The position numbers were made by a program, and so were the translations under genes. 64,000 bases of DNA, taken from Lysobacter sp. FW306-1B-D06B (GTDB taxonomy: Bacteria; Pseudomonadota; Gammaproteobacteria; Xanthomonadales; Xanthomonadaceae). Under the pieces are notes generated by a model. That model did no database searches. It saw only the letters and a list, made by a program, of their open reading frames with translations, and was not told the DNA's origin. The stretch is from positions 1,240,001 through 1,304,000 of the forward strand of contig NZ_CP151802.1 of NCBI RefSeq assembly GCF_038446665.1, in the 5' to 3' direction. Positions 24,919-34,040 of this stretch are shown here, piece by piece; within the stretch, counting starts at the first letter, position 1; each line of letters starts with the position of its first letter.

Positions 24919-26859
24919 ATGCGTTATTCGATCCTGACCCTGTGCCTCGCCGCTGCCCTTGCCGCCGGTTGTTCGCGCGATGCCGCGCCGCCCGCCGACA
25001 CCGCCAACAAGGATGCCGCCGTGACCGCCGCCGCCGACCAGAAGAACGTCGCCGAAGTGGACGAGTACTCGTACTCCGAACCCGACAAGGTCCGCATCAA
25101 CGACCTCGCACTGGAACTCAAGGTCGATTTCGACAAGAAGGAACTCGGCGGCAGCGCGACCTACACGCTGGACTGGCTCGATCCGAAGGCGACGCAGCTC
25201 ATCCTGGACACGCGCGACATCACCGTCGAGAAGGTCGTCGGCGAGCGCAGCGACGGCAAGTGGGAAGACCTGAAGTTCACGGTCGCCGACAAGGACAAGG
25301 TGCTCGGCAACAAGTTCACCATCGAATCGCCGCAGCGCAATGCGCGCATCCGCGTGACCTACCACACCTCGCCGGAAGCCTCGGGCCTGCAGTGGCTCAC
25401 GCCGGAGATGACGCAGGGCAAGAAGACGCCCTTCATGTTCAGCCAGTCGCAGCAGATCCACGCGCGTTCGTGGGTGCCGTTGCAGGACACGCCGCGCGTG
25501 CGCTTCACCTACACCGCGCACGTGACCTCGCCGCAGGACGCGATGGTGCTGATGAGCGCCGACAACGATCCCAACGCCGCGCGCGATGGCGACTACAGCT
25601 TCAAGATGCCGCAGAAGATCCCGTCGTACCTGCTGGCGATCGCCGCGGGCGACCTCACGTTCCAGCCGATCAGCGAGCGCGCCGGCGTGTGGGCCGAGCC
25701 GGGCATGGTGAAGAAGGCCGCCGCCGAGTTCGCCGACACAGACAAGATGATGCAGACGGCCGAACGCCTGTACGGTCCGTACCGCTGGGAGCGTTACGAC
25801 ATCCTCGTGCTGCCGCCGTCGTTCCCGTACGGCGGCATGGAGAACCCGCGCCTGACGTTCGCCACGCCGACGGTGATCGTGGGCGACAAGTCGCTGGTCT
25901 CGCTGGTGGCGCATGAACTCGCGCACAGCTGGTCGGGCAACCTGGTGACGTTCTCCACGCCGAAGGACAGCTGGCTCAACGAAGGCTTCACCAGCTACGT
26001 CGAGAACCGCATCGTCGAGGACCTGTACGGCAAGGAAGCGGCCGACATGGAGAAGGTGATCTCGCGCAACGAGCTGGCCGCCGAGTACAAGGAGCTGGAT
26101 CCCAAGCTGCAGGTGATGGCGCTGCGACCGGGCACGCTGTCCGATCCGGACGGCCAGAGCAGCTCGACCGTCTACACCAAGGGCGCGTGGTTCCTGCAAT
26201 TCCTGGAAGAGCGCTACGGTCGCGAAGCGTTCGATCCGTTCCTGAAGGAATACTTCAACCACTTCGCGTTCCAGTCGATCCCGACCACGACGTTCATCGA
26301 GTACGCCAAGGCCAACCTGCTCGCCAAGTACCCGGGCAAGGTCACCGAAGCCGAGCTCGACCAGTGGATCTACGAGCCGGGCGTGCCGGACAGCGCGCCG
26401 AAGACCGTGTCGCCGCGCTTCGACGCGGTGGACGCCGCGCGCAAGGCGTGGCTGGACGGCGGCACGCTGCCGACATCGGGCGCGACGGCGAAGTGGAGCA
26501 CGCAGGAGTGGGTGCACTTCATCGACGGCATGCCGCAGACGCTCAAGCCCGAGCAGCTGGCTGCGCTGGATGCGGCGTTCAAGTTCACCGGCACGCCGAA
26601 CGGCGAGATCGCGCAGCGCTGGTACCCACTGGCGGTGCGCAGCGGCTACACGCAGGCGAACGCGGCGGCGGCGGAGTTCATCAGCCGCGTCGGCCGTCGC
26701 AAGCTGATCATGCCGACCTACGTCGAACTGGTGAAGACGCCCGAAGGCCTGAAGCTGGCCGAGGACACCTTCGCCAAGGCGCGTGCGGGCTACCACCCGA
26801 TCACGACGCAGTCGGTGGAAGAGACGATCGCCAAGGCGAAGCAGCCGGCGAAGTCGTAA
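24919..26859 (+). CDS. M1-family aminopeptidase lipoprotein, LTA4-hydrolase type
   Basis: 646 residues. A lipoprotein signal with LAAGC (Cys 18) predicts membrane-anchored export. N-terminal beta domain (about 60-240), then the catalytic domain with GGMENP (substrate N-terminus recognition) and the zinc site H332-E-L-A-H336 with E355 (NEGFTSY) exactly 18 residues later. A C-terminal helical domain (about 515-640) matches the leukotriene-A4-hydrolase-type tail. It should trim N-terminal residues from peptides in the periplasm or cell envelope. The start is the ATG at 24919; the longer in-frame version would lack a signal peptide. Confidence 0.94.
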   Translation: MRYSILTLCLAAALAAGCSRDAAPPADTANKDAAVTAAADQKNVAEVDEYSYSEPDKVRINDLALELKVDFDKKELGGSATYTLDWLDPKATQLILDTRDITVEKVVGERSDGKWEDLKFTVADKDKVLGNKFTIESPQRNARIRVTYHTSPEASGLQWLTPEMTQGKKTPFMFSQSQQIHARSWVPLQDTPRVRFTYTAHVTSPQDAMVLMSADNDPNAARDGDYSFKMPQKIPSYLLAIAAGDLTFQPISERAGVWAEPGMVKKAAAEFADTDKMMQTAERLYGPYRWERYDILVLPPSFPYGGMENPRLTFATPTVIVGDKSLVSLVAHELAHSWSGNLVTFSTPKDSWLNEGFTSYVENRIVEDLYGKEAADMEKVISRNELAAEYKELDPKLQVMALRPGTLSDPDGQSSSTVYTKGAWFLQFLEERYGREAFDPFLKEYFNHFAFQSIPTTTFIEYAKANLLAKYPGKVTEAELDQWIYEPGVPDSAPKTVSPRFDAVDAARKAWLDGGTLPTSGATAKWSTQEWVHFIDGMPQTLKPEQLAALDAAFKFTGTPNGEIAQRWYPLAVRSGYTQANAAAAEFISRVGRRKLIMPTYVELVKTPEGLKLAEDTFAKARAGYHPITTQSVEETIAKAKQPAKS

Positions 26860-26880
26860 GCGGCTCGAAGCCGTGCGTTT

Positions 26881-26907
26881 GCCCCTCCCCCTGCTCGCAG
26901 GGGGAGG
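26881..26907. repeat. Palindromic repeat (family B half) at a hydrolase start
   Basis: GCCCCTCCCCCTGCTCGCAG then GGGGGAGG: a single family-B hairpin. It is followed by ATGGGAGGGAGG, so the repeat end supplies both a possible ATG (26908) and a strong purine-rich Shine-Dalgarno (26911-26919) for the next gene. Confidence 0.8.
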
Positions 26908-27894
26908 ATGGGAGGGAGGTCGCGCTTGCGCCGTCGAACGCTGCGTACATTCGCCATCGTCCTTCTCGCGTTGCTGCTCGCCGCCGCCGCGTTCCTCTGG
27001 CGCAACCCCTACGCCCTCATCAGCGGCGACTTCACGCGTCAGCGCGTCGTCGCCGGCCTGTCGAAGGAGAGCGTGCAGATCGGCGAGGAACGTTGGGTCT
27101 ACGCCTACAGCGACGACGCGCCGGCCGATGCACCCACCGTTGTGATGCTGCACGGATTCACCGGCAGCAAGGAGAACTGGTATTCCGTCGCGCGCAGGCT
27201 GCGCGGGAAGTACCGACTCGTCATTCCCGATCTGCCCGGCTGGGGCGAAAGCCGGCGCATCGAGCGCGCGGACTACGGCTTCCTCGCCCAGAGCGAACGC
27301 GTCGCGCGCTTCATCGATACCGTGTCGCCGGAGCGCAGCGTCGTGCTGCTGGGGCATTCGATGGGCGGTGGCATCGCCGCGCTCACGGCCGCGCGGCATC
27401 CGGGGGAGGTCGCGCGCGTGGGGTTGATCGACGCGGCCGGCGTGCGCTTCGCCGACAACCGCTTCGGCCTGGACGTGTTGGCCGGACGAAATCCGTTCGG
27501 CGTCAGCGATGCGAGCACGCTCGAACGCTACCTGGACACGGTGTTCTTCGACGATGCGGCCAAGCCGGTGATCCCGTGGCCGGTGGATCGCATCTACATC
27601 GAACGCCGCCGGGCGGACGCGGCCTTCGAACAGCACGTGCTCGATCGCATCGGCCGCGGCAGCGAGCGCTTCCTGCCCGGCGAAGACGCCGCGCGCATCC
27701 GCCAGCCGACGCTGCTGCTATGGTGCCGCCAGGACGCGGTGATCGACGCCAGCGCACTGGAGCTGTACGCCCGACGCATTCCGCAGGCGCAACGCGTCAT
27801 GCTCGACGGCTGCGGCCACATGTCGATCCTGGAACAACCCGACGCGGTCGCTCGTGCGGTGATCGCGCTGATCGAACAAGGAACATCACGATGA
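26908..27894 (+). CDS. Membrane-anchored alpha/beta hydrolase (lipase/esterase-like)
   Basis: 328 residues from the ATG at 26908, or 322 from the TTG at 26926. The TTG has a much better ribosome site (GGAGGGAGG) and gives RRRTLRTF followed by an N-terminal membrane segment (about 10-30), so it may be the true start. Oxyanion motif HGFTGSKENW, nucleophile elbow GHSMGG, acid in the CRQDAVID region and histidine in DGCGHM: a complete catalytic triad. The protein resembles periplasmic or membrane-anchored lipase-like hydrolases; the substrate is unknown. The stop overlaps the following lipoprotein gene (ATGA). Confidence 0.88.
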   Translation: MGGRSRLRRRTLRTFAIVLLALLLAAAAFLWRNPYALISGDFTRQRVVAGLSKESVQIGEERWVYAYSDDAPADAPTVVMLHGFTGSKENWYSVARRLRGKYRLVIPDLPGWGESRRIERADYGFLAQSERVARFIDTVSPERSVVLLGHSMGGGIAALTAARHPGEVARVGLIDAAGVRFADNRFGLDVLAGRNPFGVSDASTLERYLDTVFFDDAAKPVIPWPVDRIYIERRRADAAFEQHVLDRIGRGSERFLPGEDAARIRQPTLLLWCRQDAVIDASALELYARRIPQAQRVMLDGCGHMSILEQPDAVARAVIALIEQGTSR

Positions 27895-28616
27895 AGCACG
27901 CTGCATTGCAGTTGTCCGTTCTCGCGCTCGCCGGCGCGCTCGTCGCGTGCCAGCCGGCGGCCGATCCCAAGGCCGAAGCCGCCGCACAGGCCGCCGCGCA
28001 GGAGCAGGCGGCCGAGGAAATGGCGAAGTCCTTCGAGACCGAATACGGAAAGCAGAACTGGGCGCTGGCACGCGCGCACGGCGACGTGCTCGCGGCGAAG
28101 TATCCCGCCAGTGCCGCGTTCGCCCGCATCGAAGCGCGGTATGGCGAGGTGAAGGACAAGGCCGCGCAGGAACGCGAGCAGCGCCGCACCGCCGCGTTGT
28201 GGACGTACCAGACGCAGCCGGTGGAGAAGGGCGAGCAGGTTTCGGCGTCGATCTACGCCAAGGATCACGTCGACACCGACGGCAGCGGCCCGCGTCCGGT
28301 GCAGCTGATCTTCCGCGACCGGCCCGACTGGGGCCGCAGCAGCTACCTCGTGCTGGAGAAGGGCGATTTCGACTGCTACGGCGGCTGCAAGGTGAAGCTG
28401 AAGGTCGACGATGCCGCGCCCAAGCCGGTGGATGCGAGCCGCCCGAAGACCGACGAGGCCATCGCCATGTTCATCGAGGACGAGAAGATGCTGTGGAAGA
28501 CGGTCAAAGGCGCGAAGGTCATCGCGATCGAATTCCCGGTGAAGGCGGGTGGCACGCGCACGGCGGTGTTCGAAGTAGCTGGGCTGGATTCGTCGCGGAT
28601 GCCGAAGTGGAACTGA
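27891..28616 (+). CDS. Lipoprotein of unknown function, in operon with hydrolase
   Basis: 241 residues. Lipoprotein signal with lipobox LVAC (Cys about 20). An Ala/Gln/Glu-rich helix (about 25-50) is followed by a mixed region. The C-terminal half (about 105-235) is strand-like, with paired cysteines in FDCYGGCKVKLKV and the conserved-looking KTDEAIAMFIEDEKMLWKTV. I do not recognise the family. It is coupled to the hydrolase by a 4-nt overlap and its end overlaps the next lipoprotein gene by about 10 nt, so all three were probably acquired and expressed together. Confidence 0.75.
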   Translation: MKHAALQLSVLALAGALVACQPAADPKAEAAAQAAAQEQAAEEMAKSFETEYGKQNWALARAHGDVLAAKYPASAAFARIEARYGEVKDKAAQEREQRRTAALWTYQTQPVEKGEQVSASIYAKDHVDTDGSGPRPVQLIFRDRPDWGRSSYLVLEKGDFDCYGGCKVKLKVDDAAPKPVDASRPKTDEAIAMFIEDEKMLWKTVKGAKVIAIEFPVKAGGTRTAVFEVAGLDSSRMPKWN

Positions 28617-29314
28617 GCAGGCGCAAGGCTTCGGCCAGTGCGCTGGGCCTGGCGCTGCTGCTCGTCGCGCTGGCCGGGTGCCGGGAGTCCGGACGATCCG
28701 CGGCGCCCGAGGACGTCGTGGCGGGGCTGCGCATTTCCGACGAGCCCGCGGTCCTGCCCGAAACCCGTGTGTCCGCGCCCGAGCCCGGCTCGCCGCGCGC
28801 GCAGGCGCTGGAGGCGATGGCAAAGGCCGAGAGGTTCGAGCTGTACTCGCTGCAACCGTGGCAGCCGCCTGCACCGGCGGGCCCCCCGCCCGCTTATGGC
28901 ACGCCGCAGCGCGAGATCTTCGATCGCGAGCAGACCGCCGCGTGGCGACGCAGCGAGAAGGAGTGGTGCACGCGCGATGCGTGTCTGGATCGCAACAAGA
29001 TCCTGGGCAGGACAGTCGTTGGTGCGGCGGATGCGGCGGCCGTTCGGGACGCGCTGCATGCGTCGTTGTCCAAGGTCCCCAGCTATGCGGCCGCTTGCAT
29101 CCCCGAGTATCGCCATGCGATCGCTTTCCAGGCGCATGACCACCGCTACGAAGTCCTGCTTTGCTACGGCTGCGGGCAGGTCGGTATCGTCATCGATGGA
29201 GCCGTGGCGCTGGAAGCCGACCAGACCTACGAGATGGGCGACGAGAAGGCGTTGAACGCGATCCTGCAACGCGCCGGCATCGCGCTGGCGGCGTCGCGTG
29301 GCGCGCGCGGCTGA
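28607..29314 (+). CDS. Second lipoprotein of unknown function
   Basis: 235 residues from a GTG at 28607 (VELSRRKASASALGL). Lipobox LAGC (Cys about 25). The start is uncertain because no ATG precedes the signal in frame; the GTG overlaps the previous gene by 10 nt, which fits coupling. A Pro/Glu-rich linker is followed by a C-terminal part with several cysteines: CTRDACLDRN, a lone Cys in AACIPEY, and CYGCGQ (a CxxC). It looks like a small globular periplasmic domain with disulfides. Function is unknown. Confidence 0.7.
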   Translation: MELSRRKASASALGLALLLVALAGCRESGRSAAPEDVVAGLRISDEPAVLPETRVSAPEPGSPRAQALEAMAKAERFELYSLQPWQPPAPAGPPPAYGTPQREIFDREQTAAWRRSEKEWCTRDACLDRNKILGRTVVGAADAAAVRDALHASLSKVPSYAAACIPEYRHAIAFQAHDHRYEVLLCYGCGQVGIVIDGAVALEADQTYEMGDEKALNAILQRAGIALAASRGARG

Positions 29315-29485
29315 AGGTCCGCGTCTCCACACTGCCTTACGCGCTGCATTCGTAAGCTCCTCCCCGATGCCGGCCATGTGCCGTGTATCGGGCGACGCGA
29401 GCACGGAAGCCCGCGCCGGTTCGCCAGCCGCATGCGACGCGATCGGATCGCAGTCGGCGCGGCATCGCATTGGGTGGAGGACGCC

Positions 29486-29953
29486 ATGCTCTCCCCACGT
29501 CTGCACAATCTGCTGGACCAGGGCCAGGCGCCCTACACGACGCTGACGCACCCGCGCACCGTCACCGCGCACGAGACCGCATCGGCCACGCGCGTGGAGC
29601 CCAATCACTTCGCCAAGACGGTGATGATCAAGGCCGATGGACGGCTGGCGATGGTGGTGATGCCATCTGCGTATCGGGCCGATCTCTACCGCCTGTCGTT
29701 GGCGCTGGGCGGCGTGCCGGTGGAACTGGCCGAAGAGAGCGAGTTCCGCGAGGCGTTCTCCGACTGCGAGCCCGGCGCGATGCCGCCGTTCGGGCATCTG
29801 TACGGCATGCCGGTGTACGTCGATTCGCGCCTGGCGCACCAGGACGAGATCGCGTTCAACGCCGGCAACCACACCGAAGTGGTGCGCATGCCGTATCGCG
29901 AGTTCGAGCGCCTGGCCGCGCCGGAGATGCTCTGGCTGGCGCACATGATGTGA
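29486..29953 (+). CDS. YbaK/EbsC-type aminoacyl-tRNA deacylase-like protein
   Basis: 155 residues. YbaK/ProX fold: LSPRLHNLLDQGQAPYTTLTH, the HTVTAHE-like segment TVTAHETASA, a lysine in AKTVMIKADG, and the conserved glycine-rich PFGHLYGMPVYVDSRL followed by FNAGNHTEVVRM. Family members hydrolyse mischarged tRNAs in trans (for example Cys or Ala on tRNA-Pro). Start at 29486 with a GGTGGAGG ribosome site. Convergent with the PfkB kinase; the gap contains a hairpin at its stop and a family-C repeat. Confidence 0.9.
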   Translation: MLSPRLHNLLDQGQAPYTTLTHPRTVTAHETASATRVEPNHFAKTVMIKADGRLAMVVMPSAYRADLYRLSLALGGVPVELAEESEFREAFSDCEPGAMPPFGHLYGMPVYVDSRLAHQDEIAFNAGNHTEVVRMPYREFERLAAPEMLWLAHMM

Positions 29954-29970
29954 CGCCGCTTCGCGGCGTC
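29952..29970 (+). terminator. Perfect GC hairpin at the ybaK-type stop codon
   Basis: GACGCCGC, loop TTC, GCGGCGTC. This 8-bp perfect stem begins inside the TGA stop codon of the YbaK-like gene; no T-run follows, so it may stabilise the mRNA end rather than terminate. Confidence 0.45.
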
Positions 29971-30047
29971 GGGATTTGGGATTGGAGATTCGGGATTCGA
30001 AGAAGCGCTGCTCTTGCGAATCCCGAATCCCGATTCTCGAATCCCGG
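29971..30047. repeat. Inverted repeat (family C)
   Basis: GGGATTTGGGATTGGAGATT and CGGGATTCGAA on the left; CTTGCGAATCCCGAATCCCG and CTCGAATCCCGG on the right. It has the same heptamer-based arms and CTTGCGAATCCC inner edge as the copy between hslV and hslU. It sits between convergent genes and abuts the stop of the PfkB kinase. Confidence 0.85.
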
Positions 30048-30049
30048 CC

Positions 30050-30982
30050 TTACAGCGCGTAACCGAACTGCTGCTTGAACTGCTCGCTGAACTCGTCGAA
30101 GTCGAAGCGCTGGTTCTGCGTGCCCGGATGCTCGACCTTCAGCGCGCCCATCAGGTTGCCCATGCGGCCGATGGTGAGCCAGTCGTAGCCCTTCTCGATG
30201 CCGAAGATCAGGCCCGCGCGGAACGCGTCGCCGCAGCCGGTCGGATCGGTCACGCGGCGCTCGTGCGCCGGCGGGATGTCGAAGGTCTTCTCCGGCGTGT
30301 GGATCTGCGAGCCGTTCGGGCCGCGCGTGGTGATGTAGGCCTTCACCCGCTTGACGATGTCGCCCTCGCTCCAGCCGGTGCGTTCCTGCAGCAGGTTGGA
30401 CTCGTAGTCGTTGACGGTGACGTACTGCGCCAGCTCGATGAAGTTGCGCAGCTCTTCGCCGTTGAACAACGGCATCGCCTGGCCCGGATCGAAGATGAAG
30501 GGGATGCCGGCGTCGGCGAATTCCTGCGCGTTCTGCAGCATGCCTTCGCGACCGTCGGGGCTGACGATGCCGAACGTCACGCCCTTCACGTCCTTAACGT
30601 GGTTCTCGTACGACCGCATCATCGCGCCCGGATGGAACGCGGTGATCTGGTTGTTGTCGTGGTCGGTGGTGATGAAGGCCTGCGGGGTGAACAGTTCCTG
30701 GATGATCTTGACGTGATCCAGCGGAATGCCCTGCTGCTCGAAGTGCTCGCGGTACGGACCGAAGTCCTGGCCGGCGGTGGCCATCGGGATCGGGTTGCCG
30801 CCCAGCAGCTTGAGGTTGTAGGCGATGTTGCCGGCGCAGCCGCCGAACTCGCGGCGCATCCGCGGCACGAGGAAGGACACATTCAGGATGTGCACCTTGT
30901 CCGGGAGGATGTGGTTCTTGAACTGGTCCGGGAACACCATGATGGTGTCGTAGGCCATGGATCCGCAGATCAGTGCAGACAT
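30050..30982 (-). CDS. PfkB-family carbohydrate/adenosine kinase
   Basis: 310 residues. Ribokinase fold. The N-terminal GG motif is CGGSAYDT-like here (ICGSMAYDT), with a second motif GGCAGNIAYNLKLLGG. The C-terminal ATP/anion-hole motif DPTGCGDAFRAGL contains the catalytic aspartate. The sequence VHILNVSFLVPRMRREFGG and the order of motifs resemble bacterial adenosine-kinase-like PfkB proteins, but the sugar or nucleoside substrate is unproven. The ATG at 30982 is the start; longer in-frame extensions are low-complexity. It is divergent from mreB, with 288 nt between. Confidence 0.92.
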   Translation of the reverse strand: MSALICGSMAYDTIMVFPDQFKNHILPDKVHILNVSFLVPRMRREFGGCAGNIAYNLKLLGGNPIPMATAGQDFGPYREHFEQQGIPLDHVKIIQELFTPQAFITTDHDNNQITAFHPGAMMRSYENHVKDVKGVTFGIVSPDGREGMLQNAQEFADAGIPFIFDPGQAMPLFNGEELRNFIELAQYVTVNDYESNLLQERTGWSEGDIVKRVKAYITTRGPNGSQIHTPEKTFDIPPAHERRVTDPTGCGDAFRAGLIFGIEKGYDWLTIGRMGNLMGALKVEHPGTQNQRFDFDEFSEQFKQQFGYAL

Positions 30983-31199
30983 CGGAAGTACCCAGGTCGA
31001 GGAGGCCGGCCGCGCAGGCGGCGTACGGCGGTTGCGAGAAAATCGCGGGAGGCGGCCCAGTGCCGCGCGGGCGCTAGGGTAGCCGCTGGGGGCGTCCACG
31101 GCCAGCCGCCGGGAGCGGCCCGCCACCGCGAACTGGCCTAGGACATATCCGAAAGGTGACTGAAGGCGCAGGAAGTACCGGGAAATCCGGGTTTTTTCC

Positions 31200-32317
<1,118 letters not shown>

Positions 32318-32329
32318 GCCGCAGAAGGG

Positions 32330-32480
32330 GAATCGGGAATCGGGAATCGTTGCGGCTGCGCTGCGGCGTTCCCGGCCTGGTCCCAGTACAAGCATGCCGG
32401 GCGGGGCGGGGTGCTCCGCCGGCATGGCAAGCGCACAGGCGCGACGCTCTCCTACTCTCCATTCCCGATTCCCCATTCCC
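32330..32480. repeat. Nested inverted repeat (family C) between mreB and mreC
   Basis: Outer arms: GGGGAATCGGGAATCGGGAA at the left; CTCCATTCCCGATTCCCCAT at the right. An inner stem CATGCCGG / CCGGCATG encloses a GGGCGGGGCGGGG stretch. The right arm ends only a few bases before the mreC ATG. A large transcribed structure here could uncouple MreC levels from MreB. Confidence 0.85.
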
Positions 32481-32486
32481 GGCCCC

Positions 32487-33557
32487 ATGCCCACCTACGC
32501 CGGCCCACCCACCTCAGCACGTCCCGGTGACGTGGCCGGCACGCTCAAGCTGCTGGCCTACCTCGCGCTGGCGGTGGTGCTGATCGTCCTGGACCACCGG
32601 GGCGGCTGGCTCGCGCAGGCGCGCCAGCAGGTGACCCTGCTCGTGCAGCCGCTGTGGATGGTCGCCGGTTGGCCCGGGCAGGTGGTGGAGCGCATCAGCG
32701 AGGATGCCGGCACGCTCACCCAGCTCACCGCCGAGAACCGCCGCCTGCGCAACGACCTGATGCTCAATCAGGCGCGCATGGCCCGCCTGCAGACGCTGGC
32801 ATCCGACAACGCGCGCCTGCGCGGACTGCTCGACGCCGCCGAGCGCGGTCGCCTCGACGTCAAGCTGGCGCCGATCCTGGACATCGACCTGGACCCCACG
32901 CGGCAGCGACTGGTGCTCAATGCCGGTACGCGCGACCGGGTGGAGGTCGGGCAGAACGTGATCGACTCCGGCGGCCTGCTCGGCCAGATCATCGCCGTGA
33001 CGCCGATGTACGCGAACGTGCTGCTGCTCACCGATCCCTCGCACGCGGTGCCGGTGGCCGTGGCGCGCAATGGCGTGCGGCTGGTGGTGTACGGCGAAGG
33101 GCGCAGCGACCGGCTGCGCCTGACCAGCGTGCCGCTCTCCAGCGACGTGAAGGTCGGCGACGTGCTGGTCACCTCGGGCCTGGGCGGCCGCTTCGCGCCG
33201 GGGTTCCCGGTCGGCACGATCGCCTCGCTCAAGCCCGACGACAGCCGCGCCTTCCTCGTCGGCGAGGTGACGCCGGCCGCGCAGCTCGACCGCGGCCGCG
33301 AGGTGCTGGTGCTGCTGTCGATGCCGAACCCGCTGCCGGCCGCCACGGCGTTCACCCCGTCGGATGCCGGCGCAGCGCCTGCCGCGGGCGGAGCCGCGAC
33401 GGCGGTGTCGCCGGTCGTGCCTGCTGCGACGGGCGGAACCGCGCCAGCGACCCCGACCCCGTCCAGCGGGCCGGCCACGCAGGCCGCACCGAATGCGCCC
33501 GCGTCCGCGCCGGTCCAACCGCCGCGCCCCAACGCGCCGCCGGAGGCCCGCCGATGA
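32487..33557 (+). CDS. mreC: Rod-shape-determining protein MreC
   Basis: 356 residues. Bitopic periplasmic scaffold of the elongasome. Cytoplasmic N-tail, membrane segment at about 22-38, coiled coil (about 65-112, LTAENRRLRNDLMLNQARMARLQ) and the two beta domains (about 115-270: LVLNAGTRDRVEVGQNVID and LLGQIIAVTPMYANVLLLTD). A long Ala/Pro/Thr-rich C-terminal tail (about 285-356) extends beyond the E. coli protein and is probably disordered. The start at 32487 avoids a low-complexity extension read from the repeat. The stop overlaps mreD (ATGA). Confidence 0.95.
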   Translation: MPTYAGPPTSARPGDVAGTLKLLAYLALAVVLIVLDHRGGWLAQARQQVTLLVQPLWMVAGWPGQVVERISEDAGTLTQLTAENRRLRNDLMLNQARMARLQTLASDNARLRGLLDAAERGRLDVKLAPILDIDLDPTRQRLVLNAGTRDRVEVGQNVIDSGGLLGQIIAVTPMYANVLLLTDPSHAVPVAVARNGVRLVVYGEGRSDRLRLTSVPLSSDVKVGDVLVTSGLGGRFAPGFPVGTIASLKPDDSRAFLVGEVTPAAQLDRGREVLVLLSMPNPLPAATAFTPSDAGAAPAAGGAATAVSPVVPAATGGTAPATPTPSSGPATQAAPNAPASAPVQPPRPNAPPEARR

Positions 33558-34039
33558 GCCGCGTCCGTCCGCAATGGGTGCTGCCGCTCAGCATCGTCGT
33601 GGCGCTGATGCTGGGCCTGCTGCCGCTGCCGCCGGCCCTGCAGCCGCTGCGGCCGTTCTGGCTGGCGCTCGTGCTGGCCTACTGGGTGATCGAAGACCCC
33701 GACCACGTCGGCCTGGGCGTCGCCTTCATCGTCGGGCTGCTGGGCGATCTGGTGTACGGCAGCCTGTTCGGCGAACACGCGCTGCGCCTGGTCGTGATGG
33801 CCTACATCCTGCAGCGCTTCCGCGCGCGGCTGCGCTTCTTCCCGATGTCGCAGCAGGCGCTGGCGATCGGCGGCCTGCTGTTGAACGACTGCATCGTCAT
33901 CGCGGCGATTCACCTCGCCGTCGGCGAACGCACGCCGCTGCCGCTGACCTGGCTGTCGCCGCTGACGGGCCTGCTGCTGTGGCCGTTGGTGTACGTTGGC
34001 CTGGATTCCCTCCGTCACGGCCGCTGGAGGGCGCGCTGA
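33554..34039 (+). CDS. mreD: Rod-shape-determining protein MreD
   Basis: 161 residues. Polytopic inner-membrane protein with about five helices; typical PFWLALVLAYWVIEDPDHVGLGVAFIVGLLGDLVYGSLFGEHAL (given here as its parts PFWLALVLAYW and GLLGDLVYGSLFGEHAL). It partners MreC in the cell-elongation complex. It overlaps mreC by 4 nt, and mrdA begins one base after its stop, so translation is tightly coupled. Confidence 0.94.
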   Translation: MSRVRPQWVLPLSIVVALMLGLLPLPPALQPLRPFWLALVLAYWVIEDPDHVGLGVAFIVGLLGDLVYGSLFGEHALRLVVMAYILQRFRARLRFFPMSQQALAIGGLLLNDCIVIAAIHLAVGERTPLPLTWLSPLTGLLLWPLVYVGLDSLRHGRWRAR

Positions 34040-34040
34040 G

